Below are positions 1 through 10,845 of a DNA stretch of 33,394 nucleotides, one piece after another (within the stretch, counting starts at the first letter, position 1; each line of letters starts with the position of its first letter). The notes beneath the pieces were generated by a model. That model did no database searches, was not told the origin of the DNA, and saw only the letters and a program-made list of their open reading frames with translations. Origin of the DNA: Nemertoderma westbladi (lineage: Eukaryota; Xenacoelomorpha; Nemertodermatida; Nemertodermatidae); assembly GCA_032718475.1 (NCBI GenBank), contig JAUCBJ010003211.1:1-33394 (forward strand). Direction: 5' to 3'. Made by a program: the position numbers and the translations under genes.

Positions 1-1235
1 CTTTATTACAGTTCTACTGTCAGTCCGCCCTAGGCTGTATCATTGTAATGGTACAGGTAACTGGTGGGCAGTAAAGGTTGCTGTATTGTATGTAGTTACT
101 AATTTACTATCAGTATTGCCTTAGTGCCTTATTACAGTTCTTCTGTCGGTCCGCCCTCGGCTGTATCATTGTAATGGTACAGGTAACTAACTGGTGGGCA
201 GTAAAGGTTGCTGTATTGTATGTAGTTACTAATTTACTATCAGTATTGCCTTAGTGCTTTATTACAGTTCTACTGTCAGTCCGCTCTCGGCTGTATCATT
301 GTAATGGTACAGGTAACTAACTGGTGGGCAGTAAAGGTTGCTGTATTGTATGTAGTTACTAATTTACTATCAGTATTGCCTTAGTGCCTTATTACAGTTC
401 TACTGTCAGTCCGCCCTAGGCTGTATCATTGTAATGGTACAGGTAACTGGTGGGCAGTAAAGGTTGCTGTATTGTATGTAGTTACTAATTTACTATCAGT
501 ATTGCCTTAGTGCTTTATTACAGTTCTACTGTCAGTCCGCCCTAGGCTGTATCATTGTAATGGTACAGGTAACTGGTGGGCAGTAAAGGTTGCTGTATTG
601 TATGTAGTTACTAATTTACTATCAGTATTGCCTTAGTGCTTTATTACAGTTCTACTGTCAGTCCGCTCTCGGCTGTATCATTGTAATGGTACAGGTAACT
701 AACTGGTGGGCAGTAAAGGTTGCTGTATTGTATGTAGTTACTAATTTACTATCAGTATTGCCTTAGTGCCTTATTACAGTTCTACTGTCAGTCCGCCCTA
801 GGCTGTATCATTGTAATGGTACAGGTAACTGGTGGGCAGTAAAGGTTGCTGTATTGTATGTAGTTACTAATTTACTATCAGTATTGCCTTAGTGCTTTAT
901 TACAGTTCTACTGTCAGTCCGCTCTTGGCTGTATCACTGTAATGGTACAGGTAACTGGTGGGCAGTAAAGGTTGCTGTATTGTATGTAGTTACTAATTTA
1001 CTATCAGTATTGCCTTAGTGCCTTATTACAGTTCTACTGTCAGTCCGCCCTAGGCTGTATCATTGTAATGGTACAGGTAACTGGTGGGCAGTAAAGGTTG
1101 CTGTATTGTTTGTAGTTACTAATTTACTATCAGTATTGCCTTAGTGCTTTATTACAGTTCTACTGTCAGTCCGCCCTAGGCTGTATCATTGTAATGGTAC
1201 AGGTAACTGGTGGGCAGTAAAGGTTGCTGCATTGA
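1..1235. repeat. Satellite array, 126/130-bp unit, about 10 copies
   Basis: Ten near-identical direct repeats start at about 5, 131, 261, 391, 517, 643, 773, 899, 1025 and 1151. Spacing is 126 or 130 bp; the 4-bp difference is a duplicated AACT in 'GTAACTAACTGG'. Copies differ by few bases, chiefly the CCCTAGG / CTCTCGG / CTCTTGG variants and CTTT versus CCTT at the junction. The array runs off the left edge of the window and decays at about 1232, in 'GCTGCATTGAAGG'. No unit carries a convincing open frame. It is best read as homogenised satellite DNA; genomic copy number and location cannot be told from here. Confidence 0.97.
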
Positions 1236-1344
1236 AGGAAATTATTTAGTCTGTTTACATTACAATTATTGGGAATATCATTCATCATTTATAATTTTTT
1301 AATAATCGTAATGATTATTTAAATAAATTTAAATATTAATTTAA

Positions 1345-1676
1345 TGAAACGAAACGAAAAGCGCTTCGTTATTATTCCGTTATTATTCCTAAATTATTCC
1401 GTTTCGTTATTTCCATGTATTTTTCTTTCGTTTTTCGTTTCGTTTAACATTTTTTCGTTTCGTTATTGCCAAATATACTTAGTTTCGTTTCGTTTCGTTA
1501 TTGCCAAATATACTTAGTTTCGTTTCGTTTCGTTATTGCCAAATATACTTAGTTTCGTTTCGTTTCGTTATTGCCAAATATACTTAGTTTCGTTTCGTTT
1601 CGTTATTGCCAAATATACTTAGTTTCGTTTCGTTTCGTTATTGCCAAATATATTTAGTTTCGTTTCGTTTCGTTAT
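1345..1676. repeat. CGTTT-rich repeat with 35-bp tandem units
   Basis: A stretch dominated by GTTTC/GAAAC pentamers. It opens with GAAACGAAACGAAAAGCGCTT, in which the pentamer switches from GAAAC to GTTTC orientation around an AGCGCT palindrome. From 1465 it becomes a regular 35-bp array: ATTGCCAAATATACTTAG followed by three CGTTT pentamers, with starts at 1465, 1500, 1535, 1570, 1605 and 1640. It is a pentamer microsatellite that has captured a longer unit. No coding potential is visible. Confidence 0.95.
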
Positions 1677-4360
1677 GGCATCCCTGACTTAATATTAAGA
1701 TCTATAGAAAAGATACGGGAAGGGTTATCGTCTGTACATCCGGGACATGGTGTACATGTACTGTTGTAGATGTGGTTTGTTTCATAAAAACAGTTCGATT
1801 TTATTTTGAGTTTATTTAGATTATTTTATTTTGGCACAATGTATTTTTTATTTTTTTAACCTGACTGTAAATAAGGTTGAATATGTATTGTATATAATGT
1901 ATATAAATTTATCGATATGAAATTCAAATTATTTCTTATTGAATACTTTTAATATTCTTCATTATTGGGGTAATAATATAAAAATTAGTGACATTAAATG
2001 TGGCGATTCATCGAAATATGGCGCAGTGGTTGGCCGAAATTACGGTTCTGGGTCAGATCAAGATCATACTTTGTTTTCGTTAAATACAAGATCAATTAGC
2101 ACTATTATTATTTACCAAAGTAAAAGAGAGATCAGATCTAAATTTGGTCAAGGATCATTATCATCACCTTCTTTCATTACCTTTCCCTCAACAAAGAACA
2201 ACTCATCTTACTCAATTGTCGATGACTTAAAGTCATATCAAAAGAAGCCCTACATAAACTTTCCTTGATGAAAGGGATTTACATTAAATTTTGTAATGAA
2301 CATTGAGCTTCCAGTGATAATGAATGAGGCCCCCGAGTGGTTCAATGTTGGTTAAATAGTAAGGCAACGAGCGCCTTTCACTATGTCCGTCCTGTATGAA
2401 TTGGCAGTTTATTCCTGGGGAATTTCCTGACAAACAATCCTGAAAATAAGATTACGGTCATCTATCAAAAATAAATGGAATTTAGTTGGAACGGGGAAAT
2501 GCGATTAAGATCGTAAAGATTAAGTTGCATTGGGTCGTCCGGGCATAGAATCTACTTTATCTGACAAGCAATCCACGGTGAGAATGGGGCCCATAGAAAC
2601 TGGTCGACATTTCGCGAAGTAATTGACTGGTTCCCTCTTGGGAACTGTTGGCATTAAGCGAATAACCAAATTGTCCTTTCCAATAATTGCATTTCATTGC
2701 GGAACTGCTACATTAGTTAAGAAAACTACAAACAATCAACGAGAATTTAGTCCAATAAAGTCCACTGATTTTAAGGTTACTGTCGTGGGGCAGACGTGAA
2801 CCTGGTTGGCAAAGCCCTGGGGGTTGGTGAGTCGGAGAGTTCTTGAACAACGGTTATAATGGTCAATATTCCCGATCTGACTAGTAGTTGAAATAATCAA
2901 AGTAAATGGTACAGTATAACGAAAATTAGTTTATTCGATAAATATCATGAAGGTGGGGTAACAATATTACCCAATATTATACAAAAAATACTTTTGAGAA
3001 ACAAAGAAAAGCGAAACACTTTTTACATTTGTTTGTATTCATTTTTGCTTTTGGCGCGCACACTAGGATTGTGCTGAGATAATTCTCGTATGACCTGTCC
3101 TGGCTCGTACTACTACAAACTACATGTCATATCTGGCGAGATTTTCTCAAAACTTAACACAGCTTTATAGTTTTCATTTTGCAAATCGAGATATGGTTTT
3201 TTTTTATGTGACAAAATTTAAAAACTTCAATAAAAAACCTTAAATAATAAAGTCTGGTCTATATTTGATTGGTAAAAATTACTAGGCCCTATTTCACTCT
3301 CTAAAATTGAAAATTATTATCCTCGATAAATTTTCTCCAGGTACCCCCATAAACGTTTTCTAGTTGGCCCTTGCGGTGATCACAAGAAACCATGTACATA
3401 TACGTTTGTATATATGCGCCGTGGTAATTTTAATAACATATTCATCGAGATACGAAAGCTATAACAATAAGATAGCAGCTACACTGTAGTCAAAGAGATA
3501 CAAGTACGACAGCTATTTTGTCAAGAATGCCACCAGGGAAATATGTTTTTGTCACTCTGGTGTCTTTAGCCTGCATTTCAATTAGTTTTGGTAATTTGGT
3601 CAATACATTCTATGTTAAGTTTGACGGCTATTGTTCAACCAGGGACAGCTTTTATTGAAAAAGCCACGCGCCATAGCCAGAGGCTGAATGCTACCGTGCA
3701 ATAAGTTGTATCGCCGGTGGTTGATGTATTAATCATGAATTACGTTTGTACTGTAGTTGAGGTTAGCACTAATGTAAGAATTATTAGCAGCCACTTTAAT
3801 GTACAGTAATGCTCCCATGCGCAGGTGCTCTTAGAGCGATTATGTATTATTATTATCACCGGTTTAAATTTGTACTGCCAATATAATAATAGCCAGCATC
3901 ACGTTACTGGCTTGACCTATCCCACGATCGATTGTGTACTACATGTGACATTTACAATAAAGTTCAACAACATATTTTCTGGGATGATAAAGTCCTGAAG
4001 TGCCGATCAAGAATTTGAAGCTGAGTTTCATTCGTAAACAAAGTGGCAATAATGCAAACTTTATATAATTTTCCCGTCTTTCTTAAACTCCATGAATTAT
4101 GTATCTTCGCAGAACCGTTGAAGAGTTGATTGTTTGAAGATTTTTTGAAGTCGCGATTTTGGTTTGAAGGTCTAACTATTCTGGATTGTCATCTCCAACA
4201 TTAAAAAATACCTCCAAAATAACCATAAACCCTTGGACACCAATATATGAACTGATAATTTAAGTTTCCATATAAAATATATTTGTTATTCAAACATCTT
4301 AGTTACAAATTTATATACTGAAAAAAAATATATAAAAAAGTCTACAAATTTCGTTAATTA
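1677..4360. other. Gene-free stretch, no recognised feature
   Basis: AT-rich unique-looking sequence. The longest open frames (for example 1939-2268, which opens with TTG rather than ATG) have no recognisable domain and a composition no different from their surroundings. I see no RNA gene, no clear inverted repeat and no splice-bounded exon here. Confidence 0.6.
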
Positions 4361-4435
4361 AAATGCCCCAGCTTCGCCCACGTCCTATGGTGGCCCACAG
4401 TGAATCTTCGCCCAAGAGGAACCTTAGCCCGTAAT
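4361..4435. repeat. Short CTTCGCCC-containing repeat patch
   Basis: The motif CTTCGCCC occurs twice (around 4373 and 4407), followed by a decayed CTTAGCCCG. This is the word iterated at 7395-7530, so the patch is probably a small relic of that repeat. Confidence 0.45.
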
Positions 4436-4715
4436 CGACGCATATGAGCAATATTGATGGAAAAAACTTCAAATGTGTGAAAAAATTCCAAAAAAATATT
4501 TTTTTGGTTATTTTTCAAAAGAAAAAGCCGTAAAAAGGGCTTAATTCTAAAACGGAAGTAAACAAGTATGCCGGCAAGTGTACAGGTACGATCATCGAAA
4601 TTCGTTACATTATAATTACCGTGTGAAATTATGTCATAATTATTAAAAATAACAATTAGCAATAACTAATATTTTCCTAAATATATTACAGATACAACAG
4701 AATCTTGACAATATT

Positions 4716-5030
4716 ATGCCACCCGCCATGTTTAGAAAGGATTCTCCTTTAGGTAGGACGCCTCTTAATGATGTCGGGCTAGGTGTGGCATCCCTGCATT
4801 GCCGGCAGTACAAACCCCCGGTCCTACGGGAATCGCAATTCCCAAGACGAGAGACGCACATCACTGTAGGTGGCTGTATAGCGTTATTGCTTAACCCAGA
4901 GGATTCCTACCCACCCAATGCATTACCGGTTCTTTACAGTAGCAAGTGGGTTCATCAATTTGATTTGGTTAATCCACTCACCGGCCCAGGTACCAATTAC
5001 GGTCACCATGGCGTTCACAATCCTGCATAG
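4716..5030 (+). other. Isolated 104-codon open frame, function unknown
   Basis: An ATG-initiated frame in a locally GC-richer island; a second frame overlaps it to about 5163. Upstream at 4682-4692 is a possible splice acceptor (ATATATTACAG, then ATACAACAG), so it could be an exon, but no donor, partner exon or known motif is apparent. The predicted peptide has no hydrophobic segment typical of a signal or membrane helix and contains several Pro, Arg and His residues. I do not recognise it. Alternatives are a relic transposon coding fragment or chance. Its composition contrast with the flanks is the only reason to list it. Confidence 0.15.
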
Positions 5031-5224
5031 TTTCAGTGGTGTGTTGGCCAAGCCCGGATATAAGACTACTAAATCTACTTTTTATTTTCCAATTAGAAGA
5101 ATGTCAAAGCGAACCACAGTAGATGGTTGTAAAAACCTAATAATATTTAGTGGTGCGAATTAAATATTTATCCACCAATATAATTCACCAAATTACCTTA
5201 AATAAAATATGAACTTCTTTAAGA

Positions 5225-5495
5225 AGATAGGGTGAGGGGAGTGGGGGAGTGGTTTGGTGCAATCAAAATTTAACCCTCCATGGGAAAAATCAACGCGAGA
5301 GAATAGCAGTCGTTACAAATAAACATCAATCTGTAATAAACAGTGCCATTAAATTTCGCTTATTGCACTGATTAGAATAACATGCCACTATTATACACCT
5401 GGTCAGTTCATATAGCCCTAGCCCTATATATATATTATAATAAATACCGGTATATTAATTCACCGAGATGGGATTTGCGCATCAATTTTCCCTCA
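5225..5495 (+). mobile_element. Dispersed foldback/MITE family copy A
   Basis: Alignable by eye along its length with the copy at 18843-19099. Both have a G-rich start (GAGTGGGGGAGTGG here), then 'CAAT.AAAATT.A.CCCT', then 'GGGAAA..TCAACGCGAGAGAATAGCAG'-like sequence, then the core (CGCTTATTG...ATTAGAATAACATGCCACT), and finally ATATTAATTCACCGAGATGGG. The core has decayed (CACCTGG in place of AACCTGCTCC). It is non-coding. Ends are approximate. Confidence 0.6.
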
Positions 5496-5757
5496 AGGAA
5501 GAAATGAAAATCATAGATAATCACTAACTCATAACTCGGACTTGTTGTTTGTAATAAATGTATTACAATATCTAAAAGTACATTATCATAAACATAACTA
5601 AAATATATCAACAATAAATCTTGAAGGATCGCGAGAAATACCTAAAGCAGGATTAGTCCACCATGGCAAGACGTTTTGTTTGAATGCTTCCACCATACCA
5701 ATATCCCAATATTATGTGGACTGGACTACTATACAGTTATACCCACTAGCGTAGCGA

Positions 5758-5802
5758 GGGTAGGGTCCCAGGGCCCCGGGACCCTACCGTGGAGATTCCA
5801 AC
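5758..5802. repeat. Near-perfect hairpin and dispersed GGGACCCTACCGTGG repeat
   Basis: GGTAGGGTCCCAGGG is followed directly by CCCCGGGACCCTACC, its reverse complement except for one base, forming a 30-bp hairpin. The right arm continues as CGTGGAGATTCC and recurs as a longer version at 7874-7904 (GGGACCCTACCGTGGGAAAT, then TCCTGGCTACG). It is probably the end of a dispersed element. Confidence 0.7.
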
Positions 5803-7285
5803 TTACACTAACTCTGAGAGCATTTTGCCATCGTCAAGTTCCGTTAAATTAAAAAAATTATAATGACAAGTGCAATAAACCGAATATTAGAAATTATTCG
5901 AAGTTGAAGTTGCTTTGGAAAGGAGCCCGACCCCAGACCAGATACAATCCACATTATCCCAGGCAGGTTGCCAAAGAAAATAAGTAGTAGAAAGGAGACC
6001 ATATACCCCATCAAAGTGTTGTAGCCAGGCCTCCAGCCACACTACCAATAATTCCCTCAGGCACCCCCCCCCCCCCCCCCCCCCGCCCCCATGATAAGGC
6101 ATCATAATATCATACAATGTTCTTAGAAAGCCAGCTTATTACTTAGGCCTATATTATATAATCTCTCAACCAGTTTAATAGTCTGTAATGTAAAGCAATG
6201 AAATGGAGCCCAATTGACCACTGCAGGGGGGCGCCCACTGGCTCCTGCCTTGGTTTCTGTGCTTTGATTAGACGACGTCGCTGTGCCTTGCCTGTCAAGC
6301 AGGGTTCAATATATACCAATGAAAGATAGCATAAATAAGATAGGCACTCTGACTCTGATGTAATATAATGAATTATGTAATTTTTTCTGGGTACACTGAC
6401 CAACGTGATTGGATATTGCGTAGCTTGTCTTGCCGAGTCACAACTAAATAACCTGTGGGTGGCTATGTATTTTAATTCAATATTATTATTAATACCATGA
6501 AAATTACTTTGAAATGTAATTAATTAGAACATTAATTTTTTTTAACAAAAAAACGTTTTTTTTTTACTTTCAATAAATCAAAAAAGTGTATTTAATAATG
6601 TACCGGTACCATAATTAGTTCAATTTCAAAATGTGGCAGTTTATAAAATAATATACCATGGTGTGGGGTGGGGGATTGTTTCACGAAGCGACATTTAACT
6701 AAATGGAAATCGCCGATTTGTAAATAAGGTATTTAAAAAACGGAAGCACATTTAAATTTTACGTCCCTTAATTTAAATGACATGAATTGAAATTTGCCTA
6801 CTGTCATTTTGCAATACTTTTATGTTATCAATACATGTTGTTATGATTCCATGGTAGTAGGGCCTATAGTACTAGTTTTTAAGAATAAGTTAACTGTTCT
6901 TAATAGAAATATTATTAAATTTACTGAAAAGCCATGACAGCATGACGACCAGACCAGTTGCTATGCCGTATAACTATTATTATGTTAATGAGTTTAAATG
7001 ACACATCATTACGTAAATGATTTAAAGCTAAATGACAGGGGGATAAATGACACGCGAATAGCAGTTTCTTGAAACATAAAAACTTTCTGTTATAATTAAA
7101 GTATTATTTTTAATCTTTCCAATTAAGCCAAATTAAATGACCGTATGTAAAACAGTCCCCTCAGTTTAATTATAATATTAATTTAATTTATTAATTCAAT
7201 TTCATTTGTAATTTCAGTAACTTACTTTATAACTATGATTTTATCATATTAATTCTTAATAGCGGATTTTCTAAATTACTCATCT
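5803..7285. other. Gene-free AT-rich stretch with a C21 homopolymer
   Basis: No supported gene. It holds a C21 tract at 6064-6084 (then G and five more Cs). Between 6500 and 7260 the sequence is very AT-rich with short words such as AAATGACA repeated irregularly. The open frames in it are short and featureless. Confidence 0.6.
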
Positions 7286-7290
7286 TTACT

Positions 7291-7311
7291 GGGGGGGGGG
7301 GGGGGGGGGGG
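7291..7311. repeat. Poly-G tract (G21)
   Basis: Twenty-one consecutive G residues between two copies of the short word TTTACT. Poly-G or poly-C tracts also occur at 6064, 7811, 18843, 19085 and 28374. At 18843/19085 they form the two ends of a foldback element, so this tract may mark a similar end. Confidence 0.95.
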
Positions 7312-7387
7312 CGGCTTTACTGGGGGAATGAACATGTACTGGTGCGCATTACTCAGAATGAGTAGTATACCGACTAATGTACTACAG

Positions 7388-7740
7388 GCTACAGGTTGTG
7401 TGCAACCTTCGCCCGAGTACAACCTTCGCCCGCGACCCAATATTCGCCCGCGTCCACACTTCACCCCGGGGAAAACCTTCGCCCGCAAGGCAATCTTCCA
7501 CCGCGAACAACCTTCGCCCAATAAGATTTGTGTTAGTAACCATTTTAGTTACCAATTAAGGGAAAGGAGCAGGTTACAGAGACGGCTTCTTCTAACCAAA
7601 ACAATAAACGATGTTGTTACCAATTTAGGGTAAGGAGCAGGTTACAGAAACGGCTTTTTCTAACCAAAAAAATAATTGTTTAGTTGGCGATGGTTGCTCG
7701 CGGAGAAGATTGTCTGCGGGCGAAGTTTGCTGCGTACCCT
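7388..7740 (-). mobile_element. Foldback family copy B with CTTCGCCCGC arms
   Basis: The left arm (7395-7530) iterates a degenerate 13-15-bp word, AACCTTCGCCCGCG, about six times. The centre (7551-7675) holds two tandem copies of the family core in reverse orientation: AATTAAGGGAAAGGAGCAGG, then TTACAG, then TAACCAAAACAATAAAC. The right arm (7695-7735) carries GTCTGCGGGCGAAGTTTGC, the same word inverted. The layout is arm, core, core, inverted arm, so this is probably a foldback element with subrepeat-built termini. Open frames through the arm reflect the repeat, not a gene. Ends are approximate. Confidence 0.6.
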
Positions 7741-7810
7741 ACTAAACATTACACATCACGTGTGGCGGGCATTTTGTTAAAATTCCAAACAATCACACCT
7801 GGACTACGCT

Positions 7811-7920
7811 GGGGGGGGGGGCTCTTCCCCCACACCCACAACTACTATAAATATGAATTACAATTTGGGGTCTGGGACCCTACCGTGGGAAATTCCTGGC
7901 TACGCGGCTGGTTATACCTC
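7811..7920. repeat. G11 tract and second copy of the GGGACCCTACCGTGG repeat
   Basis: A G11 tract at 7811-7821 follows GGACTACGCT. At 7874-7904 stands GGGACCCTACCGTGGGAAAT then TCCTGGCTACG, related to 5778-5799 and, more distantly, to 19289-19316. The paired CTACGCT and GGCTACGC words suggest a degenerate element of roughly 110 bp. Confidence 0.5.
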
Positions 7921-8690
7921 GACCATCCTTATTGTAATCCTAGCTTATTCGTGCTTTGATATATTATGAATTCTGTCGAACGTGTACCTAATGTAGGTAT
8001 CATAAGGTTTTCGGTCCAACTCTAAACTTACAATGGCATATTCCTAAGCGCAGCCCACCCACTCTGTATGTCGTCCAATAAACTTAATATTCCTGCCATT
8101 ATGCATAGGATAAATAGATCTACCTTCGGGAAACTGGGCAACCAAATAGTAATGTCTGACCTCCCGTGGTGGCTGTGTGCTCCCCTTGCGCACCCAGCTC
8201 AGGCCTTCACACAATAACCTTATCTGTAAAAATGGACGTGCGCCTGTAGATAGAAAGCAAAAGGCGAGGGAAAAGAAATATGTTGCAGGGCTGGTTGTAA
8301 TTAAACTATTATCTCCCGGGAAGGTGCCCATGCCCAATAGAGAGTCCAGAGACTCCCCACCCCTGTTGAAAGCATAATATAAAACTTCGGTTACGGTTCT
8401 ATGATTTAGGCCTATGAGTACCGGTATGCTTTCGATATGAACTAGAGATAATCGTATCAGTAGTCAGTGGGGAAATGGGCATGTTCTGCCCACCCACCTC
8501 TTATCATTATGCACTTGAGGCATTATTATATCCTCGTAACATTAATGTAGGTACACCCCCACAAACGACGCAATATCGTACCATTATCACAGGACTACTT
8601 ACAGTATTGTGGACTGAATGATAAATACAGGTGGTTAGTACGTAGTAAAGGGTATTAGACGCCGGTCATTAGTTATTGGAATTGGACAGG
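7921..8690. other. Gene-free stretch
   Basis: Nothing supported. Overlapping short open frames on both strands at 8044-8377 have no recognisable domain. The composition is mildly GC-richer than the flanks but without coding-like structure that I can defend. Confidence 0.5.
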
Positions 8691-8694
8691 TCTA

Positions 8695-8892
8695 TTGGAT
8701 ATTTAGTGCCCGCGAGACATTAGTGCCCGAGGGGCGGTATTGGGTGACCCGTGCCCGCGTGGCAGTAGTGAGTTTAGTGGGTGCCTGCGAGATATTAGTG
8801 CCCACGATACATTTGTGGCTTTGATACATTAGTGCCCGCGAGACAGTAGTGGTTGCCCGCGGAGTTTATTGCCCGCAAGACAGTAGTGGACA
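8695..8892. repeat. Degenerate TTAGTGCCCGCGAGACA tandem repeat
   Basis: The word TGCCCGCG and variants (TGCCCGAGG, TGCCTGCGAG, TGCCCACG, TTGCCCGCGG, TTGCCCGCAAG) recurs about ten times at irregular spacing near 15-25 bp, alternating with ACA(T/G)TAGT. It is a GC-rich island in AT-rich sequence. It shares GCCCGCG with the arms at 7395-7530 and with a single word at 11225-11240. Confidence 0.75.
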
Positions 8893-9776
8893 GTGAAATT
8901 ATATAAAATATCAGATTCCCATTACATTTTTATTTTATTGTTTTTTAAATGATTTATGTAAAAAATGGTTTGTAGTGAAATTACAGTAATTCATAATAAT
9001 CATACTCTAGTGTAAAGCTACATAAAGAACCTATAACAATTAATTAACACATTATTAATCTAAGCATGAAAACAATTACCGTATCAATGAGTAGATTGGG
9101 TGTGAAAGAGACAGCGTTAGCACATGTTCTTATATAGCAGCAATTAATATTATAAATAGCCTAAAAACCAATTCTGTGGGAATAACGCAAAAAAGGTGTG
9201 AAATCACAATGTTATAGTTGGGCTTGGGCGGGCTTAATTAAATATTAATAGAGATCTCAGTGTTACATTACCGCGCAGCAAGTCAGCGTGCTGTCACTGT
9301 AAAGTGAATTTGAACTGAGTCTTAATAACATGAACTTGATTGCTGAATTTACAAACCAAACACCCCCTCCAATTAATATCATTCTAATTCACAAAAAAAA
9401 ATCAAAAGCGGCAAAAACAGAAATAACTGGAACGAAGAAAATTAAAAATTGAATAATATTTTAGATTAATTACAATTAAATTATTATTATAATTACAATA
9501 TTAATATTAAATTAAAACATTTAAACTAATACGAGTTATTTCCCGTCTGCAAGTTCCAGGAATAGAAAAGTGATGTTATTATACCAACAACTTTGTACCG
9601 GTTACGGTTACCCCGGTAACAACATAAATAAACAATATTATGACGTAACAGTTTAAAAAAATTGATAAAAAGAAAAAACTCTGCTTATACGACATAACAT
9701 ACTAATTGGGTTGGTTTAACGTAATATTAAAAAAATAATATTAATTACTATATATCACTATATATAGGCCTACTTT
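8893..9776. other. Gene-free AT-rich stretch
   Basis: Strongly AT-rich, with many ATTAAT/TAATAT words. No open frame of note, no RNA gene and no clear inverted repeat. Confidence 0.6.
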
Positions 9777-9781
9777 TTTGT

Positions 9782-10130
9782 GATGAATGCCAAGTATGAG
9801 GCGCCGTTAACGCCAAAAGGTCTGCAATAATATTAAAGGTTTTAAAAAGAATAAGAATTTCAAAACATACAGAAATATTTTGTTACATTTTTTCAGCTCT
9901 TTCATTTGATGTCATTTTCGGCCGAAATCTCGACCGAATTTCAATTTACCCTCCAAACTTGGGAAATCACGAAATATTTCATCAAATGAAAGAGCTGAAA
10001 ATGTATTAAAATATTTCGGTCGAGATTTCGGTCGAAAATATGTTTTGAAATTCTCTAATATTCTTTTTAAATCCTTTATTATTGCTGACCCTTTGGCGTT
10101 AACGGCGCCTCATAGCCAAGCATTCGTCCA
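9782..10130. mobile_element. Long inverted-repeat (foldback/MITE-like) element
   Basis: The left arm begins GAATGCCAAGTATGAGGC then GCCGTTAACGCCAAAAGG. The right arm ends with its inverse: CCTTTGGCGTTAACGGC, GCCTCATAGCCAAGCATTC. The arms continue inward for about 150 bp (TTTCAAAACATA, AATATTTTG.TACATTTT, CAGCTCTTTCATTTGATG), enclosing a short spacer. It is non-coding, with the layout of a non-autonomous DNA transposon. The words TTTGTG at 9777-9782 and 10133-10138 could be a target duplication, but the arm ends do not line up cleanly with them. Confidence 0.85.
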
Positions 10131-10239
10131 AATTTGTGCAAATAAAAATCCTAATTGATTATTTAACAGATTCGAATATAATATTACATATATTTCCTGA
10201 TAATTCAGAATAACATTTTTTGAACTTAATTTCCAGTCA

Positions 10240-10845
10240 ACAAATCCCTCCCCACGGAAAGATTGACGCTAATAAAAGCTGATTACTCTACGGTGGTGAT
10301 TTTGGGACACTTCGTTCTTTCATTGAGCTTTTACTTTACAGTTTTCCGCAGATATGAAAAGCAAAAAGTTTATTATTAGTTTTTGCTTTCTCCTTTTCAG
10401 AACTGTGTAATATTTTAATAGGCTATAGACCTACAACTGCTGTAGGACAGTATGTAGGTCAGGTGGACACTAATACCGGTAATAAACTTTTTGCTTTTTA
10501 TATTTCTGAAAACGAGAAAGCAAAAACTAATATCTAAGTAAACTTTTTGCTTTACACATTTCTAAAAAGGAGAAAGCAAAAACTACTGTAACAATAAACT
10601 TTTTGCTTTACACATTTCTAAAAAGGAGAAAGCAAAAACTAATAATAAACTTTTTGCTTTTCATATTTGCAGAAAACTGGAAAGCAAAAACTCATGAACC
10701 TTTGAAAAAATAACAAAGTGGCCCAAAATCACCACCGTATTACTCGCAAAAATAAAACTGTAATCTGTTTCGACTTGCGCTTATTGTTTTGGTTAGAATA
10801 ACGCGCCAATGTAACCTGTTCCTTTAGCTTAATTGATATCAAAGC
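10240..10845 (+). mobile_element. Foldback family copy C, interrupted by a second element
   Basis: The left part (10240-10288: AATCCCTCCCCACGGAAAG, ATTGACGCTAATAAAAGCTG) and right part (10746-10845: GCAAAAATAAAACTGTAATC, CTTATTGTTTTGGTTAGAA, TGTAACCTGTTCCTTTAGC) are contiguous in the related copy at 18885-19030. They are separated here by the 451-bp element at 10289-10739. Non-coding. Confidence 0.75.
10289..10739. mobile_element. Nested foldback element with 6-bp target duplication
   Basis: Terminal inverted repeats are TACGGTGGTGATTTTGGG(A)CACTT at the left and its complement ending CCCAAAATCACCACCGTA at the right. TTACTC flanks both sides (10283-10288 and 10740-10745). The inner arms also pair (CATGAAAAGCAAAAAG-like at left, CTTTTTGCTTTTCATATTTG at right). 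The right half holds four tandem units of about 50-60 bp, each starting AAACTTTTTGCTTT and ending AAAGCAAAAACT, so each unit is itself a hairpin. No coding capacity, so it is a non-autonomous DNA element. The superfamily cannot be assigned from the target duplication alone. Confidence 0.9.

Noticed and set aside
1345-1676. Telomeric repeat
   Set aside because: The pentamer GTTTC and its 35-bp unit do not match TTAGGG or other known animal telomere units.
1939-2268. 109-codon frame
   Set aside because: Starts at TTG, has no domain, and its composition matches the non-coding flanks.
9777-10138. TTTGTG as the target duplication of the 9782-10130 element
   Set aside because: The arm ends do not abut the two TTTGTG words symmetrically, so coincidence cannot be excluded.
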